64,000 nt of DNA, taken from Prosthecobacter sp. (lineage in GTDB: Bacteria > Verrucomicrobiota > Verrucomicrobiia > Verrucomicrobiales > Verrucomicrobiaceae). The notes below the pieces were generated by a model. It made no database searches and had not been told where the DNA came from. It saw only the letters and a program-made list of their open reading frames with translations. The stretch covers positions 62,001 through 126,000 of the forward strand of contig JAIPJY010000015.1 in assembly GCA_021733925.1 (NCBI GenBank), given 5' to 3'. Below are positions 33,648-42,886 of this stretch, one piece after another. The translations under genes and the position numbers were made by a program. Numbering within the stretch: position 1 is the stretch's first letter; the number at the start of each line of letters is the position of its first letter.

Positions 33648-34127
33648 CTAATTTAACTTGTTCAAAGCTTCCCATACACCCGGACCCGCACTTTGAGGCT
33701 CGTCGGGAGTTGTTTCCAACTCCTTTTCAAACCTGCCTTCGGCGGGACACTGACGAGGCTGGACATTGCCAGCATCACAGCGTGGGTAGCTCGGAAGGGC
33801 AAGAAGAGTATCTTCCCGTACCGTATCCGTCAAGTTGATCGTGTCATCCTTTGCAATCTCGATCTCGGAGGCGTAATCGGCCAGTTTGACATGGTAGTCG
33901 AAGCGTTCCAGGCAGGCGCCGCATTCCAGGCTGAAGGTGGCATCCAAGCTGCCGCTGACGAGGAGATCCTTGCCGTCTCGCTCGAGGTGAAGGTCGTATT
34001 TCAACGGGGAAATGGCCTGGATGGGGTCTTTGGGGTCGAGGTCAAAGAATGCCGGGATTTCCTGTCCGGAGATGTCCTTGCCGCCATCCGGCAAGGAGCG
34101 CAGGTCGATTGAAAAGGGGCGGTGCAT
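33648..34127 (-). CDS. DUF177/YceD-family protein (159 aa)
   Basis: Recognised by position directly upstream of rpmF and by the cysteine motifs LECGACLERF and YPRCDAG that characterise YceD/DUF177, probably forming a metal site. Family members are linked to 23S rRNA accumulation. The C terminus (GPGVWEALNKLN) resembles the usual DPRWAALKKL ending. Its start is 18 nt after the coaD stop, so coaD-yceD-rpmF may be one transcript. Confidence 0.9.
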   Translation of the reverse strand: MHRPFSIDLRSLPDGGKDISGQEIPAFFDLDPKDPIQAISPLKYDLHLERDGKDLLVSGSLDATFSLECGACLERFDYHVKLADYASEIEIAKDDTINLTDTVREDTLLALPSYPRCDAGNVQPRQCPAEGRFEKELETTPDEPQSAGPGVWEALNKLN

Positions 34128-34145
34128 GGGGGGAGGTGGTGGAGG

Positions 34146-34628
34146 TCAGGCCAGTTGGAGCTTGCTTTGGAGGGCGGTGACGACATTGGGCGGGACAAAC
34201 TGATCGACGTGCCCCCCGAGACGGCAGATTTCCTTGACCAGCCGACTGCTGATGTAGGTGTATTCTTCGCGAGGCATGAGGAAAAGTGTTTCGAGGTTGG
34301 GCTCTAACTTACGATTCATGAGGGCAAGTTGGAACTCGAATTCAAAGTCTGACACCGCGCGCAGGCCGCGGACGAGGGCGCAGGCCTGATGCTTGCGGGC
34401 GAAATTGACGAGCAGGCCGTCGAATGGCATGACCTCGATGCCGGGAATCTCGGCAGCGGCGTTGCGGATGAGTTCGACGCGTTCTTCGACGGTGAAGAGG
34501 CTTTCTTTGGCATTGTCGCGAGCGACGGCAATGATGAGATTGTCAAAAATGCCGGCCGCACGCTGCAAGACGTCGAGATGGCCGTTGGTGATGGGGTCAA
34601 AGCTGCCCGGATAGATCGCGCGTCGCAT
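34146..34628 (-). CDS. coaD: Phosphopantetheine adenylyltransferase (160 aa)
   Basis: Penultimate step of coenzyme A synthesis, 4'-phosphopantetheine + ATP to dephospho-CoA. Start ATG 34628 gives RRAIYPGSFDPITNGHLD, which contains the nucleotidyltransferase T/HxGH signature (TNGH). Further family blocks: VRGLRAVSDFEFEFQLALMN and YTYISSRLVKEICRLGG with the ISSTxVK-type motif. Length 160 is typical. The longer frame upstream overlaps acpS and is not used. Confidence 0.97.
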   Translation of the reverse strand: MRRAIYPGSFDPITNGHLDVLQRAAGIFDNLIIAVARDNAKESLFTVEERVELIRNAAAEIPGIEVMPFDGLLVNFARKHQACALVRGLRAVSDFEFEFQLALMNRKLEPNLETLFLMPREEYTYISSRLVKEICRLGGHVDQFVPPNVVTALQSKLQLA

Positions 34629-34680
34629 GAGGGTATGGGCCGGATTGTAGCGGCTGGGGTGGGGCGTGAAAAGCGAAAGC

Positions 34681-35052
34681 TCACGTGAGCAGCACCTGCG
34701 CCATGGCCAGTTCACGCGTGTGAGTGAGGCTGACGAGGCAGGTGGCGTCACCCGCGTGCTGTCTGGCAGCGCCGTGCAGAAGTATGGAAGGTTTGCCATT
34801 GTCCGCACGCACGACCTCGATATCCGTCCAGTTCACGCCTTCGGCCCAGATGCCGGTTCCGAGTGCCTTGGCCACCGCTTCTTTGGCGGCAAAACGTGCG
34901 GCGTAATTCATGGCGGGCTCTGCGCAGGCGTCACAGTAGGCGATTTCGCCGGCAGTGAAGGTGCGTTCTTTGAAGCGTTGACCGTGCTTCTCCAGCATCT
35001 CACGGATGCGGGAAACTTCCACGAGATCTATGCCGATGCCGGTGGCTTTCAT
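34681..35052 (-). CDS. acpS: Holo-[acyl-carrier-protein] synthase (123 aa)
   Basis: Transfers phosphopantetheine from CoA to acyl carrier protein. Motifs: GIGIDLVEVSRI with the Mg-binding Asp, and ARFAAKEAVAKALGTG with the second acidic/basic catalytic pair. Length is normal. It follows pdxJ by 6 nt on the same strand, a common pairing, and precedes coaD, which supplies its CoA substrate pathway. Confidence 0.97.
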   Translation of the reverse strand: MKATGIGIDLVEVSRIREMLEKHGQRFKERTFTAGEIAYCDACAEPAMNYAARFAAKEAVAKALGTGIWAEGVNWTDIEVVRADNGKPSILLHGAARQHAGDATCLVSLTHTRELAMAQVLLT

Positions 35053-35058
35053 TGGGGA

Positions 35059-35814
35059 TCAATTGCGATAGGTCGCCATGACGGCGAGCATTTCACGCAC
35101 CGCGCCATGCAGGCCGATGAAGACGGCGCGTGAAACGAGGTGATGACCGATGTTCAGTTCCGCCAGGTGCGGCACGGACCAGAGGGCTGGGAGATTTTTT
35201 GTGGTGAGGCCGTGTCCGGCATTGATCTGGAGACCGAGGGCATGGCCCAGCTCTGCTGCGGCGCACAGGCGCTCGACTTCGGCGGCACGTTCCACTCCAG
35301 GGTGGTTGGCAAAGGTGCCTGTGTGAAGCTCGATCATGGCCGCGCCGATCTCAGCGCTGGCCCGCACCTGTTCGAGATCGGGGTCAATAAACATGCTGAC
35401 GCGGGTGCCGTTGTCGCTGAGCGCCTTTACGGTGCGGCGCAGTGCATCGCGCTGTCCAGCCACATCGAGGCCGCCTTCCGTCGTGACCTCTTCACGGTTT
35501 TCCGGCACCATGCAGACGAAGTCGGGGCGCACCTGGAGTGCGATGTCCAGAATTTCCTGGGTGTTGCCCATTTCCAGATTCAGCTTTGTGCCGATGCTTT
35601 TGCGGAGCAAATACACATCCGCGTCCTGAATGTGGCGGCGGTCGGCCCGCAAATGGACGGTGATTGAATCAGCACCCGCTGCCTCCACCGCCAGGGCGGA
35701 TGCCAGGGCCGAAGGCTCCGCCTGGGGAGAGTCCGGCATGGTGCGGTAGCGTGCCTGACGCAAGGTCACGACATGGTCGATGTTAACTCCGAGGAGCAAG
35801 TTGGTTTGGGGCAT
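35059..35814 (-). CDS. pdxJ: Pyridoxine 5'-phosphate synthase (251 aa)
   Basis: Last step of DXP-dependent vitamin B6 synthesis, condensing 3-amino-2-oxopropyl phosphate with deoxyxylulose phosphate. TIM barrel with the family signatures LGVNIDHVVTLRQARY, ITVHLRADRRHIQD, FVCMVPENREEVTTEGGLD and ELNIGHHLVSRAVFIGL. Length is standard. It heads the pdxJ-acpS-coaD-yceD-rpmF stretch, divergent from the gene at 35974. Confidence 0.97.
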   Translation of the reverse strand: MPQTNLLLGVNIDHVVTLRQARYRTMPDSPQAEPSALASALAVEAAGADSITVHLRADRRHIQDADVYLLRKSIGTKLNLEMGNTQEILDIALQVRPDFVCMVPENREEVTTEGGLDVAGQRDALRRTVKALSDNGTRVSMFIDPDLEQVRASAEIGAAMIELHTGTFANHPGVERAAEVERLCAAAELGHALGLQINAGHGLTTKNLPALWSVPHLAELNIGHHLVSRAVFIGLHGAVREMLAVMATYRN

Positions 35815-35973
35815 GAGCGCTATGTAGCGCAGGGCTTCTCACCCGCAAGTATCCGGTCAATGAGTCTTTTGACGCAAACTTGACAGAAAAATGTAACTGC
35901 GAGCCCAAGAAATTGAAGTACTCAATCGCTGTATCATGCGAAGTTGCATGAGTAATCCCCTATCAATAATCCC

Positions 35974-36882
35974 ATGAAATCTTTATTCTACACAATCCTC
36001 ATCATTGGCGGTGCTTTCCTGGCATATGACTATTTCGGGGCACCTCCCGGCAAGAAACTGGTCTTCAAAAGCCTCAATCCACCAGCGAAGCCCAAGGTAG
36101 TGACGGTGAAACCTAGTGAGGAGGAAAAGCCCGAGGTAAAAGAAGCGGCCCCCGAGCCAGTGAAACCTGTCGCGGTGGAGAAGCCGGTGGAAATGGCCCC
36201 GGTGCCAACGCCTGCGCCGGCTTCCTCTGGCCCGAAGTTTGAACCCATCGAGGCACTGACCGGCAACTGGTTAAAAATCCCAGCCTCCGCCTTTCCGCGT
36301 GAGGTGAAGCTGGTGCAGGACGCGATGTTCAAAATGAGCGTAGGGTCAAGCAAGATAGCCGCCGGAGGCAAGGCCTATGCCCTTGCTGCGGATAACGGGG
36401 TGCTCACCCTCGCGCCGACCGCCTCCTCGCCAGCACGTGCTCAACTGCCCATCGAAGGCACTGACTTGAAGGCTCAGCTCAACGAGGCCTATGAGAAGTG
36501 GAAGATCACACGTGCGGAAGAGCTCAAGGCCATTGCTGCGAATAAAGTGCAAAATCAGCCTGCAGCATCGGCGTCTGGTGCCGGGCCTTCCAGCAGCGAG
36601 GTGGATGCGGGTGGCAAGCCCGTGCGAGATTCCACCAGCGGCTATCCACTGCTGATCGCCAGCATGAAAAGTGGGCAGATCACGGAGATCAAGCCAGAGA
36701 ATGTCATCAGCTGGCAGGATCCGCAGCCTACCGTGATTCAAGGCAAGCCAGGCTGGGCGGTGAAAGTGGGCTGCAATGTGAAGACGGTGTTTGGACTGCA
36801 ACCCACCGAAGCACAGGCATTGGTGCTCAATGGCAGGGTCGTCGGCTGGTATTACACCGGTTCAGGTGAAGAGGTGCCGTGA
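35974..36882 (+). CDS. Membrane-anchored protein of unknown function with Pro/Lys/Glu-rich linker (302 aa)
   Basis: Starts with a signal anchor (MKSLFYTILIIGGAFLAYDY), then a long low-complexity linker rich in Pro, Glu, Lys and Val (residues 35-80), and a mainly extracytoplasmic remainder with two Gly/Ser-separated regions. No family recognised. The linker resembles TonB-type spacers, but there is no TonB domain at the C terminus (AQALVLNGRVVGWYYTGSGE). It is divergent from pdxJ and precedes tRNA-Asp by 76 nt. Confidence 0.75.
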   Translation: MKSLFYTILIIGGAFLAYDYFGAPPGKKLVFKSLNPPAKPKVVTVKPSEEEKPEVKEAAPEPVKPVAVEKPVEMAPVPTPAPASSGPKFEPIEALTGNWLKIPASAFPREVKLVQDAMFKMSVGSSKIAAGGKAYALAADNGVLTLAPTASSPARAQLPIEGTDLKAQLNEAYEKWKITRAEELKAIAANKVQNQPAASASGAGPSSSEVDAGGKPVRDSTSGYPLLIASMKSGQITEIKPENVISWQDPQPTVIQGKPGWAVKVGCNVKTVFGLQPTEAQALVLNGRVVGWYYTGSGEEVP

Positions 36883-36958
36883 TGAAATTTCTCAAGCATT
36901 AAAGTTTCCGTTTGCCAGCAGGAAGGGAGCGTTTATTATCGCGACCCCAAACGGCAAA

Positions 36959-37035
36959 GGAGCGGTAGTTCAGTTGGTTAGAACGCCAGCCTGTCACGTT
37001 GGAGGTCACGGGTTCGAGCCCCGTCCGCTCCGCCA
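36959..37035 (+). tRNA. tRNA-Asp (anticodon GTC)
   Basis: Full cloverleaf: acceptor GGAGCGG pairs with CCGCTCC (37025-37031), discriminator G, CCA encoded at 37033-37035. Anticodon stem CCAGC/GTTGG encloses the loop CTGTCAC with GTC at 36993-36995; the T loop GGTTCGAGCC is canonical. A hairpin terminator follows at 37049. Confidence 0.97.
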
Positions 37036-37048
37036 GTTGGGTTAGATA

Positions 37049-37080
37049 GGCCGCCTTGCATTTCGCAGGCGGCCTTTTTT
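37049..37080 (+). terminator. Rho-independent terminator after tRNA-Asp
   Basis: GGCCGCCTTGC and GCAGGCGGCC (ending at 37074) form a long GC-rich stem with a short loop, followed by six T (37075-37080). Confidence 0.9.
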
Positions 37081-37218
37081 CTTGCTCCTTTTCCAGCGTG
37101 CTGCGCAGGCCGTGAGGTACGGAAAATGAACAGGCATGCAAACACCAGCCGCTGGTCTTGCGGTATCCTGACATCACTTGATTCACTGGGCCGACTTCTG
37201 AGGCCAGGTGAAGGGCTC

Positions 37219-39063
37219 TTACTTTTTGTTTAAAACGCTCTCAAAACAGCGCTGCTCTTCTGGCAGCATGCTGGCCTTGGGGTTGATGGCCTTGATCACA
37301 CCCAGCGCTTCGTTATGAAATCCACCGCTGTTGGCAATGGCGGCAAAGACGGCGCGCTGTCCCTCGGTGAGTGGATTGAGATCAATGTATTGCAGATTTT
37401 GGACTGCCTGTTGAGTATCCTGCAGCCGCCAGCGAGCCAGGGCGACGGTGAGTTTGCGCTGATTGTCCGCCGGCTGAATTTTCAGCAAATTGACGGCATT
37501 GCGCAGTGCAAGTTCGATGTTTTTGCCAGCCAGCAGGCTGACGTAGAGATAGCTTTCGACAAAGTTTGTGTCATCCGGCCAGCGTGTCACCGCCTCCTGA
37601 GCGGCCTGTAGCAGAGATTCAGTGCTGCGGTTGGCCCGACACGCTTTGATCAGTCCGGTGAAGGCATCGCGTTCGATGCGGGGTGAAGCTGAGGCGCGCT
37701 GCGCGGCCTTGATGGCCAGCCGGTAGGCATCTTCTGCGATGTCAAAATGGCCACGTTCCTCACCATACCTGGCGATTTGCAGCAGGGCAGGGTAACGCCC
37801 GTTGAATTGAGCTGCGTCCTTGGCGGCGATCAGTTTGGAGCGCAGTTCTTCGGTGGGCTTCTTCAAGATGTAGGCCAGGTGTGCACGGAACATGGCCAAG
37901 GTGGTGGGGTCGAGCACGCCCGCGACCGTGGGATCGTTGACCAGGCGCTCCAGGTCATCGAAACGCTGCAGCACGGTGAGGGCGTTGAGATAGTTTTCCA
38001 ACAGGCCCTGATGGGCTTTGGCTTCTTCCTCCGGCAGGACGGACAGAATCTGGCGAAATTCCCCCTCTTCAACCAGCCAGCGTATAAACGGCAGCAGTTG
38101 ATCGCGTTTTTTGTCCCGGTACTTTGCAGTGGCGGACATCACGATTTCTTTTTTGTGCCCCGGAGACTGCTGAACTTCGCGCTTCAGCGCACTCACGTAA
38201 TGCCTGTCGTCTGCCTTGGGATGGTTTTTGAGGCGTTCGATCAACCGGGTGGCGTCAGCGGGCGTCAAAGAGGGCAGGCTGTCGATGTACTCCAGGGTTT
38301 GCAGGCTGAGCACATCGTTTCCGGAGGCCAGTTTCCAGAGTGACTCCATGCCCAGCCCGACTTCAGTCGGATTCCCGGAGGTCAGCTGTACTTTGGCGAA
38401 GCGCAGCGCCCCTTCCTTGTCATCGGGATGAGCCTGAGTATAATTGCGCAGCACATTGAGCAGCGGTTTGTTCTGTTCACGCTGCCCCCAGACCTCCTCG
38501 GCCAGTTGAATCAGCGCTTCGCTGGGCTGCTCCACCCTCATCAGTTGTTCCAGCGCCTGGGAGGCCTCCTTGGGTTTTCCCAGGTTGAGGAGGCAGCGCA
38601 CATGGAGTTGCTCGTCGGCTGGCGTGAGGACATCGAGGTTCTTCAGCTTGTCATAGAAGTACAGCGCAGTGTCACGCTTCATCAGCGTGAAGTATTCAAA
38701 GTTCAACCGGATGGCTTCCTCGCTCTCAGGGGCTTTCGTGTAAGCCTCCTGCGCTTTCATTACTGCATTCACGCTCTGGCCGTTTTCCATCATCTGCCGC
38801 GCCTCTTTCACCATGCTCTCCGCACGCATGTTTTTGTATGAGTTTTTCAGTGGGCGTGCATAGACAATGCCGAGTATGAGCAGGGAGGAGCAGATGGCCA
38901 GGATCACAAAGGCCGCCACCCAGCGTGCCAGCGGCGACTGCCGGTCCCGATGCGCCACAGTCGGAGGCACCAGCCATTCCCAGACGGCGATAAAAGGACG
39001 CCACAAAAGGAAGGGTTTTTGTGTGAGATCCTTGGTGGGATCAATTTTTTGGTTCCAAAGCAT
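37219..39063 (-). CDS. Membrane-anchored TPR-repeat protein of unknown function (614 aa)
   Basis: Start at ATG 39063 (MLWNQKIDPTKDL). A single membrane helix (ARWVAAFVILAICSSLLILG, about residues 50-70) separates a short cytoplasmic N terminus from a long helical region made of TPR-like units (SVNAVMKAQEAYTKAPESEE; FDIAEDAYRLAIKAAQRASA; ENGQ and NPLTEGQ turns). Scaffold for a periplasmic complex is the likely role. It is divergent from the GldA/F/G-like ABC operon with 243 nt between starts, a gap in which I see no further gene. Confidence 0.82.
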   Translation of the reverse strand: MLWNQKIDPTKDLTQKPFLLWRPFIAVWEWLVPPTVAHRDRQSPLARWVAAFVILAICSSLLILGIVYARPLKNSYKNMRAESMVKEARQMMENGQSVNAVMKAQEAYTKAPESEEAIRLNFEYFTLMKRDTALYFYDKLKNLDVLTPADEQLHVRCLLNLGKPKEASQALEQLMRVEQPSEALIQLAEEVWGQREQNKPLLNVLRNYTQAHPDDKEGALRFAKVQLTSGNPTEVGLGMESLWKLASGNDVLSLQTLEYIDSLPSLTPADATRLIERLKNHPKADDRHYVSALKREVQQSPGHKKEIVMSATAKYRDKKRDQLLPFIRWLVEEGEFRQILSVLPEEEAKAHQGLLENYLNALTVLQRFDDLERLVNDPTVAGVLDPTTLAMFRAHLAYILKKPTEELRSKLIAAKDAAQFNGRYPALLQIARYGEERGHFDIAEDAYRLAIKAAQRASASPRIERDAFTGLIKACRANRSTESLLQAAQEAVTRWPDDTNFVESYLYVSLLAGKNIELALRNAVNLLKIQPADNQRKLTVALARWRLQDTQQAVQNLQYIDLNPLTEGQRAVFAAIANSGGFHNEALGVIKAINPKASMLPEEQRCFESVLNKK

Positions 39064-39306
39064 GAGGATTCGCGACTGGGGTGCTGAATGTAGGTGTGCA
39101 GGATGCGCCGTCACGTTGAAATTTATTCTGTGACCTGATTGTCAATTTCAGCGTTGAAGGCATCCCGCAACCCGAGAGAATTCAGTTGAAAAGCCCTGCG
39201 TACCTCCTAAAGCAGCAATCCGCGATTGAACGTCCGGAGGGGGCGAACAACCAGAACCGTCCCCCCGTGGCGTTCCGTTTTCCCAACCAACCGATCCAAC
39301 GACGTT

Positions 39307-40047
39307 ATGATCCAAGTTAAGAACCTCATCAAGGTGTTCGGCACCAAAGTGGCTGTCGATGATGTCTCCTTCTCCGTGGAAAAAGGAGAAGTCCTGGGCT
39401 TTCTCGGGCCGAATGGTGCCGGCAAATCCACCACCATGCGCATGGTCACCGGTTATTTCCGCCCCACCAGTGGCAGCGTGAATATTTGTGGAATCGACAT
39501 GCTTGAAGAGCCTGAACTGGCCAAGCAGCGCCTCGGGTACCTGCCTGAAAACGCGCCGCTTTATTCCGACATGACGGTGGCCAGCTTCCTCGGCTTTTGC
39601 GCCGAACTGCGGGGCCTGCATGGTGCGGACCGCACCCGGGCCATTGACCGCGTGCTGGACCTGTGCTTCCTCGACAATGTGCGGAATCAGAGCGTGGACA
39701 CGCTGTCCAAGGGCTACCGCCACCGCACCTGCTTCGCGCAAAGCATCATTCATGACCCGGATGTGCTGATTCTCGACGAGCCGACTGACGGTCTCGATCC
39801 GAATCAGAAGCATGAAGTGCGAAGCATGATCAAGCGCATGGGCAAGGACAAGGCGATCATCTTTTCCACGCATATTCTGGAAGAAGTCGAAGCCGCCTGC
39901 TCCCGCGCCATCATCATCGACCGTGGCAAAGTGGTGGCCGACGGCACGCCAGAAAGCCTCAAAAAGCTCGTTCCCGGCGCAAACTCACTCGACGAAGTTT
40001 TCCGCAGCATCACCAATTCAGACACAGCTGTCAAAAAAGCAGCCTGA
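39307..40047 (+). CDS. ABC transporter ATP-binding protein, GldA/ABC-2 type (246 aa)
   Basis: Walker A GPNGAGKST, Q-loop region YLPENAPLYSD, signature LSKGYRHR, Walker B VLILDEPTDGLDPNQ and H-loop FSTHILEEVE are all present. The YLPE and LSKGYR variants are those of the GldA/NodI-like ABC-2 subfamily. Cytoplasmic; energises the permease at 40088. First gene of a four-gene operon ending with the DUF4340 gene. Gliding motility is known only for Bacteroidetes Gld systems, so motility should not be assumed here. Confidence 0.93.
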   Translation: MIQVKNLIKVFGTKVAVDDVSFSVEKGEVLGFLGPNGAGKSTTMRMVTGYFRPTSGSVNICGIDMLEEPELAKQRLGYLPENAPLYSDMTVASFLGFCAELRGLHGADRTRAIDRVLDLCFLDNVRNQSVDTLSKGYRHRTCFAQSIIHDPDVLILDEPTDGLDPNQKHEVRSMIKRMGKDKAIIFSTHILEEVEAACSRAIIIDRGKVVADGTPESLKKLVPGANSLDEVFRSITNSDTAVKKAA

Positions 40048-40087
40048 TATCCTTTTCCCTTTTCCCCACCCCCAATCCAACCAACGC

Positions 40088-40846
40088 ATGAGCAATCGAG
40101 ACATCCAAAACACTCTTGCCGTCTTTAAGCGGGAGTTTATGGCCTACTTCAACTCTCCCGTGTTTTACGTCATCGTCGTCATCTTCCTGCTGGCGACGAA
40201 TGGCTTCACGTTCTTCTTCTCCCGCCTGCTGGACAGTGACGACGTTTCTCTGGCCACCCGTTTCTTTGTCTGGCATCCGTGGATCTACACGGTGCTGGCT
40301 CCAGCCGTGGGCATGCGCCTGTGGTCGGAGGAGCACCGTCTTGGCACCATTGAACTGCTCATGACCATGCCGGTCTCTCCATGGCAGGCTATTTGGGGCA
40401 AGTTTCTGGCGGCTTCCGTGATCTGGCTGATCGCCCTGGCTCTGACCTTCCCGATCGTTGTGACGGTGGCCTATTTGGGCGATCCTGACAGCGGCCCTAT
40501 CATCAGCGGCTATGTGGCCAGCTACCTCTATGCCATGGCATGTCTGGCTGTGACTTCCGCCATCAGCGCCTTTACGCGCAGTCAGGTGGTGTGCTTTATC
40601 ATCAGCGTCGCATTTTGTCTGGTCATTGCCCTCATCGGCGATCCTGGTCTGACTCAAACGGTCGTCAACGCTGTCCCTAACGGGACGGAGGGCGTGGTGC
40701 GGTTCATCAGCTACTTCAGTTTCATGGATCACTTCTTTGAAATGACCAAGGGCATCTTCGTCCTGCGTGACGTGCTTTACTTCGTCTCGGTCATCGTGGT
40801 GGCGCTGCTGGTGACCGACCTGGGTCTCCGCTCCAAGCGCGCCTGA
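40088..40846 (+). CDS. ABC transporter permease, GldF-like ABC-2 type (252 aa)
   Basis: Six membrane helices with the ABC-2 pattern: NTLAVFKREFMAYFNSPVFY at the N terminus, LAPAVGMRLWSEEHRLGTIE and LLMTMPVSPWQAIWGKFLAA before helix 3. The RLWSEE-RxGTIE-LLMTxP block is the GldF/NosY-like signature. Start at ATG 40088; the longer frame overlaps the ATPase gene. Couples to the ATPase upstream and the Gldg-domain protein downstream. Confidence 0.92.
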   Translation: MSNRDIQNTLAVFKREFMAYFNSPVFYVIVVIFLLATNGFTFFFSRLLDSDDVSLATRFFVWHPWIYTVLAPAVGMRLWSEEHRLGTIELLMTMPVSPWQAIWGKFLAASVIWLIALALTFPIVVTVAYLGDPDSGPIISGYVASYLYAMACLAVTSAISAFTRSQVVCFIISVAFCLVIALIGDPGLTQTVVNAVPNGTEGVVRFISYFSFMDHFFEMTKGIFVLRDVLYFVSVIVVALLVTDLGLRSKRA

Positions 40847-40889
40847 TTGTTCCATTGAGCTTCCCTCTTCAACCAACTTTTTTCTAAAC

Positions 40890-42839
40890 ATGAGTGCTTC
40901 CAACAAGACCGCCACAGCCGGCGTAACCACACTGTTGATCATTGCTGTCATTTTCGCCCTGAACTTCCTCGTTGGCGGGGTGGGTTCTGGCAATCTCCGC
41001 CTCGATCTCACCGAGGATGGTTTGTTTACCCTTTCGAAGGGCACGAAGAACATCCTCAGCCGGATCAACACCGACGAGCCGGTGACGATCAAATTTTATG
41101 CCACAAACGATGACCGGGTCATGCCGAACATCCTCAAGCCGCACGCCCGCTCCATCGAGGACCTGCTGTTGGAATATGAAAAGCAGAGTGACGGAGCCGT
41201 TTCCCTTGAAGTCATCCATCCGAATCCAGATACGGATGATGAGGACAAGGCGAAGGACGATGAAATCCGCGGCATGCAGGTCAATCAGGAAGGCGACAAT
41301 ATTTATCTGGGACTCACCGTCCAGTGCCTCGATCGCAAGGAGATCCTGCCCTTCCTCAATCCAGAAGATGCCACGGCGTTCGAATACGATGTGTCCCGTG
41401 CGATTGCCAAGGTCATCAAGCCGACCAAGACGGTCATCGGTCTTATGAGTGCCATGCCCATCGGCGGGGTGCCCTCCATGCCGTTCCAACAGCAGCGTGG
41501 TCCGGAAGCCTGGGCGATTGTTCAGCAACTTCGGGCAGACTATGAGGTGCGTGACCTCTCGATGTCAGTCGATAAAATTGACAGCGACATCACCGTTCTT
41601 CTTGTGGTGCATCCGGCAGACATCAGCCCGACGGCTGAGTTCGCCATCGACCAGTACCTTCTTGGCGGCGGCAATGTCGTTGCCTTTGTGGATCCTCAGA
41701 GCCTGCTCGCCCAGGCCATGAGCAGCCAGCCCAATCCGATGACCGGTCAGCCGGGCAACATGATCAACACTTCCTCCGACCTGCCGAATTTGTTCAAGGC
41801 CTGGGGCATCAGCTACCAAAAAGACATGGTGCTGGCGGACATGAACTACCGCGGCAACCTCCAAGGACGTCTGATGCCGACGGCTCTGCAACTCCCCGGT
41901 AAAGCCATCAATCAGGATGACCGCGTCACTTCCGGCCTGCAGTCCTTCACCCTCGTCAATGCCGGTGCCTTGGTGATCGACCGCAAGGAAGGGCTCGACG
42001 TGATCACGCTTGCCAGCAGTTCGGAGGCTTCGGAACTGATCGACACCGCTGCGGCTGATAAACTGCGCCGGGAGCCCATGGTGAACTTTACCGCCAGCGG
42101 TAAAAAGCAGGTGCTCGGTGTGCATATCTCCGGCAAGTTCAAGACGGCCTTCCCGAATGGCAAGCCTGCGGCTCCTGCTGGATCCAAAGAAACGGGCGGC
42201 CCTGAGCAGGACGCGAGCGCACCAGGCGCAGCAGCGGCGAAGGCCCCTGAAAAGAAAGCAGACAACTCGCTCAAAGATTCCCAAGACAGCGAGAGCAATG
42301 TCATCCTCTTTTCGGACTCCGACATGCTCTATGATGCCTTTTGCCTGCGTCAGGGAGATCTCGGTGTCGGCCTCATCACCACGGGAGGCAACCTACCCAT
42401 GCTGCTCAATGCCGTGGAGGTGCTCGCCGGCGGTGGCGACCTCATTCAGGTTCGTAACCGCAAGTCTCCAGTCCGTCCATTCACCAAGCTGAAGGAGATG
42501 CGTGAGACCGTGGAAGAAAAATATCGTCCACAGCTGGTCGAACTGGAGAAGGAACGTCAGGAACTGGCGGAAAAGCTCAGCAAAGCGCGTCCGCAGCTCG
42601 ATCTGAAGAAGGGTGCGTTGATTGTTGACCAGGCCACCATGAACAACATCAAAGAGATGGAGAAAAACTCGAAGACCATCGACAAAGAAGTGAGGAACAT
42701 CCGCAAAGAGGTCAACAAGGAGGTGGAGTTCCGCAAGACCCTGATCAAGACCCTTAATGTACTCCTCGTTCCTTTTCTGGTTGGGATGGTAGGCCTTATT
42801 TTCGCTATGCAGCGCCGCACCCGCACAGCTGCGGCCTGA
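40890..42839 (+). CDS. GldG-like membrane protein of an ABC-2 system (649 aa)
   Basis: N-terminal helix (VTTLLIIAVIFALNFLVGG), then the GldG signature LRLDLTEDGLFTLSKGTKNI and a large extracytoplasmic domain (ITVLLVVHPADISPTAEFAI; GGNVVAFVDPQS), an Ala/Lys/Pro-rich linker near residues 425-455, a coiled-coil (KLKEMRETVEEKYRPQLVEL onward) and a C-terminal helix ending in QRRTRTAAA. Known as ABC-type uncharacterised auxiliary component. It belongs to the GldA/GldF/GldG/DUF4340 module found in many phyla. Confidence 0.9.
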   Translation: MSASNKTATAGVTTLLIIAVIFALNFLVGGVGSGNLRLDLTEDGLFTLSKGTKNILSRINTDEPVTIKFYATNDDRVMPNILKPHARSIEDLLLEYEKQSDGAVSLEVIHPNPDTDDEDKAKDDEIRGMQVNQEGDNIYLGLTVQCLDRKEILPFLNPEDATAFEYDVSRAIAKVIKPTKTVIGLMSAMPIGGVPSMPFQQQRGPEAWAIVQQLRADYEVRDLSMSVDKIDSDITVLLVVHPADISPTAEFAIDQYLLGGGNVVAFVDPQSLLAQAMSSQPNPMTGQPGNMINTSSDLPNLFKAWGISYQKDMVLADMNYRGNLQGRLMPTALQLPGKAINQDDRVTSGLQSFTLVNAGALVIDRKEGLDVITLASSSEASELIDTAAADKLRREPMVNFTASGKKQVLGVHISGKFKTAFPNGKPAAPAGSKETGGPEQDASAPGAAAAKAPEKKADNSLKDSQDSESNVILFSDSDMLYDAFCLRQGDLGVGLITTGGNLPMLLNAVEVLAGGGDLIQVRNRKSPVRPFTKLKEMRETVEEKYRPQLVELEKERQELAEKLSKARPQLDLKKGALIVDQATMNNIKEMEKNSKTIDKEVRNIRKEVNKEVEFRKTLIKTLNVLLVPFLVGMVGLIFAMQRRTRTAAA

Positions 42840-42886
42840 TATTCATTCAAAACTCGTTTTAAACACCTGTTCTTTTCCGCAACACC

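Noticed and set aside
36899-37186. 95-codon minus-strand frame
   Set aside because: It reads through tRNA-Asp and its terminator; translated tRNA genes commonly give such false ORFs.
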